Source: an uncultured Clostridium sp.
GTDB taxonomy: Bacteria > Bacillota > Clostridia > Lachnospirales > Lachnospiraceae
Assembly (NCBI GenBank): GCA_945915475.1
Contig: CAMEFI010000024.1
Coordinates: forward strand, 1-44,973
DNA length: 44,973 nucleotides
Reading direction: 5' to 3'
Of this stretch, positions 1 to 8,760 are shown in pieces. Within the stretch, counting starts at the first letter, position 1. Each line of letters starts with the position of its first letter. The translations under genes were made by a program, and so were the position numbers. The notes beneath the pieces are model-generated. The model did no database searches, was not told the DNA's origin, and saw only the letters and a list, made by a program, of their open reading frames with translations.

Positions 1-1702
1 CCTCTTCTGCCTTACGGCGGGCTTCTTCCTCCGCCGCACGTCTCGCTTCTTCCTCGGCTCTACGTGCCTCCTCTTCTGCCTTACGCTTTGCTTCTTCCTC
101 CGCTTTCCGACGGGCTTCCTCTTCTGCCTTATGTCTTGCTTCTTCCTCCGCTTTCCGACGGGCTTCTTCCTCTGCCTTACGTCTTTCCTCTTCCTCGGCT
201 TTCTTACGAGCCTCTTCCATTTCACGTGCTTTCATCTCAGCTTCACGAATTCTGCGTTGCTCTTCTTCCGCACGTTTCATTGCTTCCGCAGCCGCCTGTC
301 GTTTCTTCTCCTCAGCCTGGCGCCTTGCTTCCTCTTCCGCTTTTTGTGCTTCCTCAGCAGCCTTGCGTTTGGCAGCTTCTTCAGCAGCTTTTCTCTCTTC
401 TTCCGCTCTTCGAGATGCTTCTTCGCTCTTTTCTGCATCAGAAGAAGAGAAACTCATAATGTCATCATCATCATCATCAAAATCGATATTATATGCACTT
501 TGAACATCATCGGACTCAACAGGACGCTGCCGAACTGGAACAACACTGATCACATCTCCATTCTCATCTACAAAAGAATCTTTCTTTGTCGTTTCCTTCT
601 TCGGCTGAACATGTTGTGGTTCTGCTCCTGAAGACACCCAGCTTACTTCTTCCTTCTTCTCTTCGCCCCAGCTGCTCTTACCATCATCTACAATAATTGT
701 ACTTGCGCCTCCCACAACCTGTACCGGCTCCGGAATCGGCGTATGTGGTTTTGGTTGTACAGACGGTTTAATCGGCTCTGCAGATTTTACCGGTTCGGCA
801 GGTTTTACCGGTTCCTTTGACTTTTCCACTGCTGCATTAATTTCATCTGCACTAAGTGTAACCGTACTCTCTTCTGCTCCAATCGATATATTGGATTTCT
901 CCGTTGGTGTAATATCAATTCCTAATCCACCACTATGAACAGAGTTCAAAGTCTCCTGTCCTTTATTTGGATTTGATAAACTTGGACCATTTCCATTAGG
1001 ATTTGATAAAGTAGGACCATCTCCAAGTCCTCCAAGACCACCTGAAATTCCTCCACCAAGACCTGAAGAAACTTTCTTCTCTTCTTTCTTCTCTTCTACC
1101 GGAGTGATTCCTGCTGCTTTCATTTTCTTCTTCTCTTCTAATCTCGCCATCTCCTCCGGAGAAATAGTACGAAATTGTGGCTTAGAATTGCCACTGGAAG
1201 ATGACTGTCCTGCCGCAGTCCTCTTTTCCTCTTCTTTTTTGTTTGCCGCAGCTTTCGCCGCTTTTTCTTTTTCAACTTGCGCTCTGATTGCTGCAATTAA
1301 TGCTTCTGTCTGATCCATTTTCTTTTCCTGCACCCGCCTTTCTGCCTCAATCTTAGCTTCCTCTTCCGCCTTAAATTTAGCTCTTTGTTCTTCCTCCGCT
1401 TTGGCAGCCGCCAAACGTTTCTCCCGTTCTGCTGCAAGCTTCGGATCCTTTTTAATCCGTTCCTCTTCTTCCCTTTGTCGCTTTGCAGCATCTCGTTGTT
1501 CAAATGCCAGCGCTTTCAGGCGTTGTTCTTCCTGTTTTTTTGCTAATGCTTCCTTGGCTGCAGCCGCTTCTGCTTCTCTCTTCATGCGAAGTTCTTTCAT
1601 TTGAGGAGTTTCCTCTATTTCACCTGAGCCAAAAGAATTATTATTCATGTTAAGGGAACGCTTATTCTTCCCTCCATTACCGCCTTTTAACTGAATCCCC
1701 AT
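1..1702 (-). CDS. Large Lys/Glu/Ala-rich coiled-coil protein, partial (runs off the left edge)
   Basis: An open minus-strand frame starts at ATG 1702 and has no stop down to position 1, giving at least 567 residues; the C-terminus is outside the window. The start lies 3 nt after the stop of the TPR gene (TAAGGTATG), so it is translationally coupled to it. The N-terminal third is charged coiled coil (runs of KREAEAAAAKEA and EEEERIKKD type), then a Gly-rich stretch with a duplicated GPTLSNPN/GPSLSNPN motif, a Pro/Lys-rich linker, an Asp run coded by GAT repeats near 463-480, and finally 16-residue AEEEARRKAEEEARHK-type tandem units coded by 48-bp repeats. No catalytic domain or signal peptide is visible. 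Function unknown; a structural or scaffolding role is inference. High confidence that it is coding, since frame and codon pattern hold across all low-complexity parts. Confidence 0.85.
   Translation of the reverse strand, partial: MGIQLKGGNGGKNKRSLNMNNNSFGSGEIEETPQMKELRMKREAEAAAAKEALAKKQEEQRLKALAFEQRDAAKRQREEEERIKKDPKLAAEREKRLAAAKAEEEQRAKFKAEEEAKIEAERRVQEKKMDQTEALIAAIRAQVEKEKAAKAAANKKEEEKRTAAGQSSSSGNSKPQFRTISPEEMARLEEKKKMKAAGITPVEEKKEEKKVSSGLGGGISGGLGGLGDGPTLSNPNGNGPSLSNPNKGQETLNSVHSGGLGIDITPTEKSNISIGAEESTVTLSADEINAAVEKSKEPVKPAEPVKSAEPIKPSVQPKPHTPIPEPVQVVGGASTIIVDDGKSSWGEEKKEEVSWVSSGAEPQHVQPKKETTKKDSFVDENGDVISVVPVRQRPVESDDVQSAYNIDFDDDDDDIMSFSSSDAEKSEEASRRAEEERKAAEEAAKRKAAEEAQKAEEEARRQAEEKKRQAAAEAMKRAEEEQRRIREAEMKAREMEEARKKAEEEERRKAEEEARRKAEEEARHKAEEEARRKAEEEAKRKAEEEARRAEEEARRAAEEEARRKAEE
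72..215 (-). repeat. 48-bp tandem repeat inside the coiled-coil gene
   Basis: Three adjacent 48-bp units (72-119, 120-167, 168-215) encode 16-residue Ala-Glu-Glu-Glu-Ala-Arg-Arg-Lys type blocks. The first two differ at only a few bases; the third is diverged. Being an exact multiple of three, copy-number change would keep the frame. Confidence 0.85.
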
Positions 1703-1705
1703 ACC

Positions 1706-4234
1706 TTATCGTCCACTTTCTTTCAATACTGACAATTTTTCAAGCATTGCATCCGTCAAAATAATACGAACACGCAACTTATCTCTATCTGTTCTATCAT
1801 CTACAGGTTGCTGCATCTGTTCCTGTACATCCGGTGATTGTATAGATTGCTCCACCTCCATCTGTACATCCCATGATTCTTCAGCCGTTTCATCTTGTGA
1901 TGGTATAGCCTCTTCTTTCTCATTTTCAACAGGTTCTTCATCTTCTATCATCTCAGATATCTCACCTGTTGAGAACGCCATTTCTTCTGTTGCGATTGCT
2001 TCTGTTGTAATCTCTTCTGTTGTGATCTCTTCTGCCGGAATCTCTTCTGTTGCGATCGCTTCTGTTGTAATCTCTTCTGCTATAATGTCTTCTTCGGCAA
2101 TCTCTTCTTCAAATATCTGTATGCCCTCTGCCTGTAACAACGTATCAGTGTCTTCATTAATGAAATCCCCTTGCTGTGACATTTCAATCTCTACAGGCGG
2201 TATCATCTCATCAAAATCAACAATTGGTTCTTCCGCATATATCTCTTTGACTAAAAGATTCTCTACATTATTGCTCTGAACATCCCCACCGTCCAATACA
2301 CTTGAAGAAAATGCTTCATATGTTCGAAATGTATAATCTTCTACCTCAAACTCACTATCTTGATAGCTTTCGCGAGACTCAAAATCTGTAGAATCTTCAC
2401 CGGAATAATATTCTTTATTGTCTATCATCCGATGCAGCATTTCCGCTTCTTGAGGAATATCCTCTTTCATCTGACTATCCACATCAGATTGCACAACTGA
2501 CATAAATCCAAGCGAATCCAATGGTTCTTCTTCTTTGTTATCTGCCAGAAATCTGGCTTTCAATTCTTCAAAGGATACTGTTGCAATTACTTCTGCTGCC
2601 ATTCCTTCCTGAACAACAACATCCTCTGGAATCTTGATAACATTCTCTGTCCTGTCTTCAGAATTCTCTATATCATCTGCTGTTTCTACCTGATCATCGC
2701 TAGTCTCTGTTTCAGATGCTTTTCGATTCTTCCTGCGGAGCTTCGCTTCTTTCTTTGCCTCTTTTTTCTCCTCTTCCAGTCGCACAGAGGCTTCCAATGC
2801 TTCTAATTCTAATCGTTCCTCTTCTTCCTTCTTTGCTTCTATGTCAGCAACTTCCTGCGCCGACATCGCCTCTAACGAATCCGGAATCAAAGCGTCTAGT
2901 TCCTCATTCATGACAACCTGTCCCACTGTCTTTTTAGGTGGATCAAGCACACTTTCTATAATTCCATCAACAAACTCCTCTGATATAGGCTCCAAGGCCT
3001 CTGAAGATTCCGGAATCTTTGCAGCTACAACCTCTCCAAATGACTCTGTTGCTTTTGCAACATTATCTTTCAATGTCTCAGCAACATTCTTAACCTGTAA
3101 TTTCGCTTTCGAAGTATCAATATCTTTTACACTTTGTGCTACATGTTTTGCGGTTGCCTTAATAACATCCTTATCCACCTTTTTGGAAAGAATCTTCTCC
3201 AACGCTGCCTCTCGTTCTTCCTTACGCTGTTCTTCTTCTGTTTTCATATCAGAAGCTTCCTCTATCTGCTCATTTTCGGAAGAATCTTCCACATCCTTAT
3301 TACCATGTTTGTGATCATCTCCGGCATCCTTCTCTGCCTTCTGTTCTTCGTCTACACTCGCTTTCGGTTTATCCTCTGATGTTATCTCTGCTTTTGTTTC
3401 AGAATCTGATATTTCTTCTGCCGAAGCATCTGTTTCTTCTTTCTTCTTGCTTTGTTTCTTTTTCTTTTTCTTCTTCTCTTTAACCGGTTTCGCATCAACG
3501 CCGTCTTTATCATCTGCTTCCACCATGATTCTTGCCTCTGGGGGATACATTCGCAAATAATCTGCTTCTAGTATCGCATCCTCCTGAGCAATCAAATCCC
3601 CAAATAGTTCCTTATCTTCCGGTTGTTCTTCCTTCGGATATTGGTAGAAATATTGATCGACGTCTAACTGATCATCAATATATTGAATAACCGGATCAAT
3701 ATAAACAGAATCCTTGTAATGTTCCAAAATATACTGACATTCTTCCAATGCCTTATCCTTGCGGTCCATCTTGTCATATAACAGTACCGCTTCAAAGTTC
3801 CATCTGTCATCCGGCATACGCTCTAAAATCGGTATCAGAATAGCCGCTATATCCTTCACATCGGCACCCTGTGATTTCTTAAAAGTATATTCCACATACT
3901 CTTTCAGCGTATCCTCCGGTGCTACATAAAACATGTACTCTTCATAATATTTCTGTGCTCTTGTATAATATCCTAACTCCAAATAAAGCTGTATTAATTC
4001 ATAAATGATACGGGTTCCCTGTGGAGACATCTGATGGGCCTTCATAAGATACTTCCGGCTATCATAATACCGCTTATTCTCACGAAAAATCTCTCCACTT
4101 ATTCTTAAAAACTGCGGGTTAATCGACTTATCCAGATTCTGGGTATCCAATATCTCAAGCGCCTGGGCAAATTTCTTCTCTTCCGCCAATTCCTTTATAC
4201 GATTGATACTAGCTATACTAATTCCCGTACTCAC
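1706..4234 (-). CDS. Acidic TPR-repeat protein of unknown function
   Basis: About 842 residues. Residues 1-160 are helical repeats of tetratricopeptide type (EKKFAQALEIL, YYDSRKYLMKAHQMSP, GYYTRAQKYYEEYM), suggesting protein binding. A Lys-rich block (KEKKKKKKKQSKKKEE) follows around 255-270, then a long, very acidic, low-complexity tail, including pentapeptide repeats EEITT/EAIAT/EEIPA near the C-terminus. No signal peptide. The frame opens at GTG 4243, but GAGAGG is spaced 8 nt from a second GTG at 4234, which I prefer. It lies 19 nt after the rhomboid gene and 3 nt before the coiled-coil gene, so the three look like one transcript. In Bacillus GluP, rhomboid and TPR parts are one protein; here they are neighbours, so a partnership is plausible inference. 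Confidence 0.85.
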   Translation of the reverse strand: MSTGISIASINRIKELAEEKKFAQALEILDTQNLDKSINPQFLRISGEIFRENKRYYDSRKYLMKAHQMSPQGTRIIYELIQLYLELGYYTRAQKYYEEYMFYVAPEDTLKEYVEYTFKKSQGADVKDIAAILIPILERMPDDRWNFEAVLLYDKMDRKDKALEECQYILEHYKDSVYIDPVIQYIDDQLDVDQYFYQYPKEEQPEDKELFGDLIAQEDAILEADYLRMYPPEARIMVEADDKDGVDAKPVKEKKKKKKKQSKKKEETDASAEEISDSETKAEITSEDKPKASVDEEQKAEKDAGDDHKHGNKDVEDSSENEQIEEASDMKTEEEQRKEEREAALEKILSKKVDKDVIKATAKHVAQSVKDIDTSKAKLQVKNVAETLKDNVAKATESFGEVVAAKIPESSEALEPISEEFVDGIIESVLDPPKKTVGQVVMNEELDALIPDSLEAMSAQEVADIEAKKEEEERLELEALEASVRLEEEKKEAKKEAKLRRKNRKASETETSDDQVETADDIENSEDRTENVIKIPEDVVVQEGMAAEVIATVSFEELKARFLADNKEEEPLDSLGFMSVVQSDVDSQMKEDIPQEAEMLHRMIDNKEYYSGEDSTDFESRESYQDSEFEVEDYTFRTYEAFSSSVLDGGDVQSNNVENLLVKEIYAEEPIVDFDEMIPPVEIEMSQQGDFINEDTDTLLQAEGIQIFEEEIAEEDIIAEEITTEAIATEEIPAEEITTEEITTEAIATEEMAFSTGEISEMIEDEEPVENEKEEAIPSQDETAEESWDVQMEVEQSIQSPDVQEQMQQPVDDRTDRDKLRVRIILTDAMLEKLSVLKESGR
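1984..2115 (-). repeat. 15-bp imperfect tandem repeats
   Basis: The segment repeats units like GTTGTAATCTCTTCT (plus-strand reading) and encodes the Glu-Glu-Ile-Thr-Thr / Glu-Ala-Ile-Ala-Thr pentapeptides in the acidic tail of the TPR protein. Units keep the reading frame. Confidence 0.75.
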
Positions 4235-4253
4235 AAATTTCACCTCTCAAAAA

Positions 4254-5267
4254 CTAGCTCACTTCTTTAAGTTTACCATATTGTGAAACCTTTGACAATA
4301 AAAAACCACCAATTATTCCACATATAAAACCACCTATATGTGCAGCATTATCAACTCCAATTGTAGTCATTCCATAATAAATTGTAAAAAATGCCAAAAA
4401 AAACAATCTTTTTGGTGTTGTTTCTGATGTTTTTGAACGATTCATAAACAAAACAATCAACAATGCGCCAATTACACCGAATATGGCTCCAGAGGCTCCG
4501 GCACTTACTGCATATTCTCCAATAGAATGGTAATACCAAAGTGATGCAATATTCCCAACCAGACCAGATGACAAATACAATACAAAATATGGTATCTTAC
4601 CGATTATTCTCTCTAACTGACATCCTGCATATACCAGTAAAATCATGTTATTAAATAAATGGGAAAAGCCAAAATGTAAAAACAGGGATGTTACAAGCTC
4701 ATACCATTTTCCCGCCATAAATGTCTCATAACTTAATGCTCCCATCCGAAGCATGATATCAGAATCATACACCGCATCATATCCACCATTCATTACAATC
4801 ACAGCAAGAAAATAAATGATATTCATTGCTACAATTGCCATATTCACCGGAGTCAGATAAAAAGTTGATTCCTTTCTGTTGTCTGCCAATCCTTTTTCAA
4901 AATAGGAAAACAGTTCATCAAACTCCCGAGGTTGATTTTCAAAAATATATATCCGCCCGGTATCCCTTGCAACAAGCCACACATTACTCAGTTCCTCCAC
5001 AAATTGCATTGCAGCATCATCAAACATTCCATCCTCTGTTGCAACAAGATTCAACAGACTGATCGGTTTCTTATATTTTGTTGCCACTTGAAAACGAATC
5101 CGGTCAGCTGCATTTTCATATACCTGAGCCGACATATCTTCTCGAAACATACTTAATGTCACAACATAAATTATATTCTCAGTCTCACGGATTAGAACTC
5201 CTCCATCGTTCTCATTAAACGGACGATACCCCTTTTTATATAATAATTCAATAATCCGCTCTAACAA
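4254..5267 (-). CDS. Rhomboid family intramembrane serine protease
   Basis: 337 residues. Residues 1-135 form a soluble N-terminal domain; the rhomboid core with about six membrane segments runs from 140 to 325. The catalytic serine lies in GASG (Ser259) and its histidine partner in AAHIGG (His310); HFGFSHLFNN (198-207) supplies the conserved His/Asn of the second transmembrane helix, so the enzyme should be active. It cleaves membrane proteins within the bilayer; the substrate is unknown. Start is TTG at 5267, chosen because GGGAGG is properly spaced and the start overlaps the phosphatase stop (TTGTTAG), giving translational coupling. The following gene encodes a TPR protein, reminiscent of the TPR tail of Bacillus GluP, although there is no fused TPR here. 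Confidence 0.93.
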   Translation of the reverse strand: MLERIIELLYKKGYRPFNENDGGVLIRETENIIYVVTLSMFREDMSAQVYENAADRIRFQVATKYKKPISLLNLVATEDGMFDDAAMQFVEELSNVWLVARDTGRIYIFENQPREFDELFSYFEKGLADNRKESTFYLTPVNMAIVAMNIIYFLAVIVMNGGYDAVYDSDIMLRMGALSYETFMAGKWYELVTSLFLHFGFSHLFNNMILLVYAGCQLERIIGKIPYFVLYLSSGLVGNIASLWYYHSIGEYAVSAGASGAIFGVIGALLIVLFMNRSKTSETTPKRLFFLAFFTIYYGMTTIGVDNAAHIGGFICGIIGGFLLSKVSQYGKLKEVS

Positions 5268-5926
5268 GCCTGATTCCTCCCGTCCAAAACTTCTAACAAT
5301 TCCTCCGGCTTATGAATAATGTAATCTGTACCCATGGAGCGTTGCAATTCTTCATCTCGGAATCCCCATGTCACACTGATACATGGCAAACCGGAATTTC
5401 TCGCCGTCATAATATCCACGTCAGAATCTCCAACGTAAACTGCTCTATCCTTCGTACTATGTAATTCTTTCAGTGCCGTAATAACAGAATCCGGTGCCGG
5501 TTTCTTCGCAACGGTATCGGAAGCTCCTATCGCAACAGGAAACAGACTTTCAAAATAATCAACATTCAATCCCTTCACAGCAGAATCAAACTTATTAGAA
5601 ACAATCGCAATATGATATCCTCGTTGTAACAATTCTTTGATCAACTCTAAAATACCGTCATACGGACGTGTTTTATTATCCATATTTTTACTATAATGTT
5701 TTTTGAATACTTCTAAGCATTGTTTTTCTTTTTCTTTTGGCAATGCACCGCCTACAGCGCGTTCAATCAATACATCCACGCCATTACCTACAAATTGTCT
5801 CACTTCCTCAATTCTACGTTCTTTGAGTCCAAACGCTCGCAAAGCATAGTTCGTACTATCAGCCAAATCCTCAAGTGTATTCAATAATGTTCCATCCAAA
5901 TCAAAAATTACTGTATCCGTCTTCAT
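5261..5926 (-). CDS. HAD-superfamily phosphatase, phosphoglycolate phosphatase-like
   Basis: 221 residues of HAD subfamily IA. Motif I is FDLDGTLLNT (Asp9 nucleophile, Asp11 acid/base), motif II is the Ser in IVSNKFD, motif III is the Lys in AKKPAPD, and motif IV is VYVGDSDVDIMTARNSG. The cap domain lies between about 15 and 80 (LADSTNYALRAFG, VGNGVDVLIERAVG), typical of Gph/PGP-like enzymes; the true substrate (phosphoglycolate, a sugar phosphate or pyrophosphate as in PpaX) cannot be told from sequence. First gene of the HAD-rhomboid-TPR-coiled-coil run; a TATAAT box precedes it at 5959-5964. Confidence 0.9.
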   Translation of the reverse strand: MKTDTVIFDLDGTLLNTLEDLADSTNYALRAFGLKERRIEEVRQFVGNGVDVLIERAVGGALPKEKEKQCLEVFKKHYSKNMDNKTRPYDGILELIKELLQRGYHIAIVSNKFDSAVKGLNVDYFESLFPVAIGASDTVAKKPAPDSVITALKELHSTKDRAVYVGDSDVDIMTARNSGLPCISVTWGFRDEELQRSMGTDYIIHKPEELLEVLDGRNQAC

Positions 5927-5958
5927 AGTGTATGCCTTTCTTTTCCCCTTGAATATAC

Positions 5959-6011
5959 ATTATAGCATTACACGAGGAAAGTGACCGAATCACAGTTCAG
6001 TCACCTCCTCG
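5959..6011 (-). promoter_or_regulatory. Hairpin followed directly by a TATAAT -10 box
   Basis: An imperfect stem (6000-6011 with 5973-5985, CGAGGAGGTGAC against GTCACTTTCCTCG, one bulge) follows the YbjQ gene's position and lies upstream of the HAD gene; TATAAT (plus-strand attata 5959-5964) comes 8 nt after it on the minus strand. I see no good -35 hexamer. The hairpin has no U-tract, so terminator activity is doubtful. Confidence 0.4.
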
Positions 6012-6041
6012 CTTCTACACACACCACAACACTCAAATATG

Positions 6042-7142
6042 TTAATTCTCAAATACCTTCAAAACTTTATCTAATACCGTACTTCTCATATCTCCTCGGG
6101 TCTTTTCGTACTGCAGACCAGATTCCATAATTTCAAGAAGCTCCATACGATACTTCGCATCGATAGCACCCTTCTTAATGTACTCCATCAAAATGTCTTT
6201 CATGGCAGCAACGTTCTCACAATTCTTCATACGTTCACACATTGCTTCATAGTTAAATCCAACATTTACGCGAAGATCTTCTTCTTTTCTTCCGCAGATC
6301 GCACACTCCTCATCTCCGGCAGCATTGATATAGCCACAATTGCAAAGCCAGGTAGTGCCATCTGACTTATAACGTTCTACTGCATCTTTACCTCTCTTAT
6401 CTTTCAGACCCTCTAACCCTCTCTTAGAAAGTGTTACATCAACCGGATCTACATCTGGTGCAAATACGCCCTTTGCAGTTACATATTTCTTAACATACAT
6501 CTTGACATCCTTGATCAGAGGAATATCCTTCATCGGAAGCTTGCACTCAACAAATTCTGCACGCAGTTTCGTTACATTATTCTTCTCAAACACAAAATCA
6601 ATCCCCTGCAGCAGAAGCTTCTCCTCATAATAATTCGTCAACTCAATATCACAACGAACCGCCTTAATCTCATCCTGGTTATAATTATAAAACAATGGTG
6701 AAATCTTAACGATATTATCCTCTCCGGCAAGTGTAACTTCAACCGGTCTTGGCATAAGCATATTATAATAATTACTTACAAAAATCTTCGCAGCTGTAAT
6801 CTTGTGAATCGGCTCTTTCTTACGAAGCTTCACAGCTGTACCGGAAGCAACTGTACCAATCGTATTATTCGAAAATCCCGTATAGTCAAGCTGAACACCA
6901 ATAACCGCATTGGCACCTTTCTTTTTTGCCACCTGTGTCAGATTCTCAATAGCATTCTCGCTTGCGCTCTCAAGTTTGTTCGTAACCGTTGTACTCTCCT
7001 GCATAGTCCACTCTGCAATATTGGAAGATAAATCCTTGAAAAAATTCGAGCTCAGTGCTATCTGGCCATTAACAAATCCCAGATATTCCACCACTTCATA
7101 TCCTTCAAATCCACTCCCAGTTGTTAACATAATCTCGCCCAT
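6042..7142 (-). CDS. YbjQ-like (heavy-metal-binding domain family) protein with zinc ribbon
   Basis: 366 residues from ATG 7142. Residues 1-110 match the YbjQ/UPF0145 pattern (GYEVVEYLGFVNGQ, ENAIENLTQVAKKKGANAVIGVQLDY, SGTAVKLRK), a pentamer-forming domain of unclear function. The middle is not recognised. Near residues 265-290 is a small zinc ribbon, WLCNCGYINAAGDEECAICG, with CxC and CxxC pairs. The open frame extends to 7220, but the upstream ATG would lie almost at the inferred transcription start (-10 at 7233-7238), whereas GGGAGG is well placed before 7142. Monocistronic by position: the DHFR terminator precedes it. Function unknown; a metal- or envelope-stress role is speculation from the domain name. 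Confidence 0.8.
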   Translation of the reverse strand: MGEIMLTTGSGFEGYEVVEYLGFVNGQIALSSNFFKDLSSNIAEWTMQESTTVTNKLESASENAIENLTQVAKKKGANAVIGVQLDYTGFSNNTIGTVASGTAVKLRKKEPIHKITAAKIFVSNYYNMLMPRPVEVTLAGEDNIVKISPLFYNYNQDEIKAVRCDIELTNYYEEKLLLQGIDFVFEKNNVTKLRAEFVECKLPMKDIPLIKDVKMYVKKYVTAKGVFAPDVDPVDVTLSKRGLEGLKDKRGKDAVERYKSDGTTWLCNCGYINAAGDEECAICGRKEEDLRVNVGFNYEAMCERMKNCENVAAMKDILMEYIKKGAIDAKYRMELLEIMESGLQYEKTRGDMRSTVLDKVLKVFEN

Positions 7143-7232
7143 AACGCATATCCTCCCAAATAAATCTTTCATTATGTGAGTTTCTCTCACCTTCTGCACT
7201 TCGATAAATCGATTATGCATTTAACCTCTCAT

Positions 7233-7260
7233 ATTATAACACACTTCTATCTATTAACAA
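7233..7260 (-). promoter_or_regulatory. Sigma-A-type promoter of the YbjQ-like gene
   Basis: On the minus strand TTGTTA (7255-7260), a 16-bp spacer and TATAAT (7233-7238). Transcription would begin near 7226, leaving a leader of about 84 nt before ATG 7142. Confidence 0.55.
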
Positions 7261-7324
7261 AGCACTTTTTATACATTTTGTGGTTTTTTCTAGGATATTT
7301 TGTGTAATATTGACAAAACAGAAG

Positions 7325-7349
7325 AAAAGAGTCCCAAGGGACTCTTTTT
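7325..7349 (-). terminator. Rho-independent terminator after folA
   Basis: AAAAGAGTCCC pairs with GGGACTCTTTT across a very short loop, followed on the minus strand by TTTTCTTC. It begins 9 nt after the folA stop and would end the thyA-folA transcript. The plus strand also has a T-run, so it could work both ways. Confidence 0.85.
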
Positions 7350-7357
7350 CTACTTTT

Positions 7358-7867
7358 CTATTCCGTTATTGGTTTCGGACAACTATTACTGTATTTATAA
7401 AAATAATACTCCAAATCAAAATATGTCTGCTCATCACTCTCCCCGACAATCTTCCAATTCTCTTCTTTGTCCAGATCAGGGAAATATTTATCTGCCTGAT
7501 AACTATACTGAATCTTAGTCACATGAGCCGTGTCGCAGTATTCATACATCATCTTATATATACTCTCTCCACCGATAATGAACACTTTATCACTCTCATA
7601 TTTCTTAATCTCCTCTAACAATTCTTCCTTGGAATGTACAACAATGGCACCCTTTACAGAAAACGATTCATCTCTTGATAAAATGATATTCGTTCTTCCC
7701 TTCAGAGGCAGTCCATTCGGAAATTCTTCTAAGGTTCTTCTTCCTAACACCACTACATTTCCCATTGTGGTCTGACGAAAAAATTTCTGATCCTCCGGGA
7801 TTCTTACTAATAATTTATTTCCGTTACCAATTGCCCAATGTTCATCTACTGCTACGATTAACTGCAT
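7358..7867 (-). CDS. folA: Dihydrofolate reductase
   Basis: 169 residues, usual family length. It reduces dihydrofolate to tetrahydrofolate with NADPH. Diagnostic features are LIVAVDEHWAIGNGNKLLVRIPEDQKFF (the acidic Glu/Asp of the active site lies in the PED segment), the NADPH-binding VVVLGRRTLEE, the ILSR strand and KVFIIGGESIY (GG cis-peptide). RBS AAGGAG stands shortly before the ATG. It follows thyA by 29 nt, the classical pairing: ThyA makes dihydrofolate, which this enzyme recycles. Ends at a clear terminator. Confidence 0.97.
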   Translation of the reverse strand: MQLIVAVDEHWAIGNGNKLLVRIPEDQKFFRQTTMGNVVVLGRRTLEEFPNGLPLKGRTNIILSRDESFSVKGAIVVHSKEELLEEIKKYESDKVFIIGGESIYKMMYEYCDTAHVTKIQYSYQADKYFPDLDKEENWKIVGESDEQTYFDLEYYFYKYSNSCPKPITE

Positions 7868-7896
7868 TCTCTATCTCTCCTTTTCATATGCTGTAT

Positions 7897-8745
7897 TCAT
7901 ACTGCAATTGGAATATTCTTAATCTGCTCACCGGCCTGATAATCTTCTATCACAATATCATCTGTTGTAAATTCATAGAAATCCCGAATATCCGGGTTCA
8001 AGCGGAACTTTGGTGCCGGATATGTAGGCCGCTTAATCAGCTCCTTCACAATGTCAATATGACGATCATAAATGTGTGCATCCGCAATCACGTGCACAAG
8101 CTCCCCCGGCTCCATATCACATACCTGGGCAAGCATATATACAAGTACCGCATATTGTACCACATTCCAATTGTTAGCTGCTAAAATATCCTGGGAACGC
8201 TGATTCAAAATCGCATTCAAAGTAAGCTTATCGTGCCCGGTTTTTTTCGTTACATTGAAAGTCATACTATAAGCACAGGGATATAAATTCATCTCATGCA
8301 AATCTGCATGTACATAGATATTGGTCATAATCCGCCTGCTGTACGGATTGTTCTTCAGATCGTAAATGACACGATCCACCTGATCCATCATTCCTTCCGG
8401 ATACTGATGTTTCACTCCCATCTGATATCCATATGCTTTACCAATGGAGCCACTCTCATCTGCCCATTCATCCCATACATGACTTTTGAGATCATGAATA
8501 TTGTTAGATTTTCTCTGCCAGATCCACAACATCTCATCCACTGCTGATTTGACATAGGTTTTCCGTAAAGTCAGGGCAGGAAATTCTTTTGACAAATCAT
8601 AGCGATTCACAACTCCAAACTGTTTGATTGTATACGCGAAGGTTCCATCCTCCCACTTAGGTCTTACCTTCTCTCCCTCCGTGCTATAACCATTCTCTAT
8701 AATGTCTGAACACATTTTAATAAATACATCATCTGCGTAACTCAT
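7897..8745 (-). CDS. thyA: Thymidylate synthase (ThyA type)
   Basis: 282 residues. Converts dUMP to dTMP with methylene-tetrahydrofolate. The catalytic cysteine lies in LYPCAYSMTF (about residue 157), a variant of the usual PPC; the phosphate-binding arginine pair is YSRRI; the folate/dUMP region reads NQRSQDILAANNWNVVQYA with the conserved Asn, and DAHIYDRH is the final family motif. The divergent motifs resemble a Firmicutes subgroup of ThyA. Two ATGs are adjacent (8748 and 8745); TAGGAG is spaced 6 nt from the second, which I use. Forms an operon with folA and follows the HExxH protein by 15 nt. Confidence 0.95.
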   Translation of the reverse strand: MSYADDVFIKMCSDIIENGYSTEGEKVRPKWEDGTFAYTIKQFGVVNRYDLSKEFPALTLRKTYVKSAVDEMLWIWQRKSNNIHDLKSHVWDEWADESGSIGKAYGYQMGVKHQYPEGMMDQVDRVIYDLKNNPYSRRIMTNIYVHADLHEMNLYPCAYSMTFNVTKKTGHDKLTLNAILNQRSQDILAANNWNVVQYAVLVYMLAQVCDMEPGELVHVIADAHIYDRHIDIVKELIKRPTYPAPKFRLNPDIRDFYEFTTDDIVIEDYQAGEQIKNIPIAV

Positions 8746-8760
8746 CATCTGCTCCTATAT

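Noticed and set aside
64-631. Plus-strand frames rich in Pro/Leu or Phe/Cys
   Set aside because: They are the antisense of the Lys/Glu-rich minus-strand gene, whose frame is open throughout.
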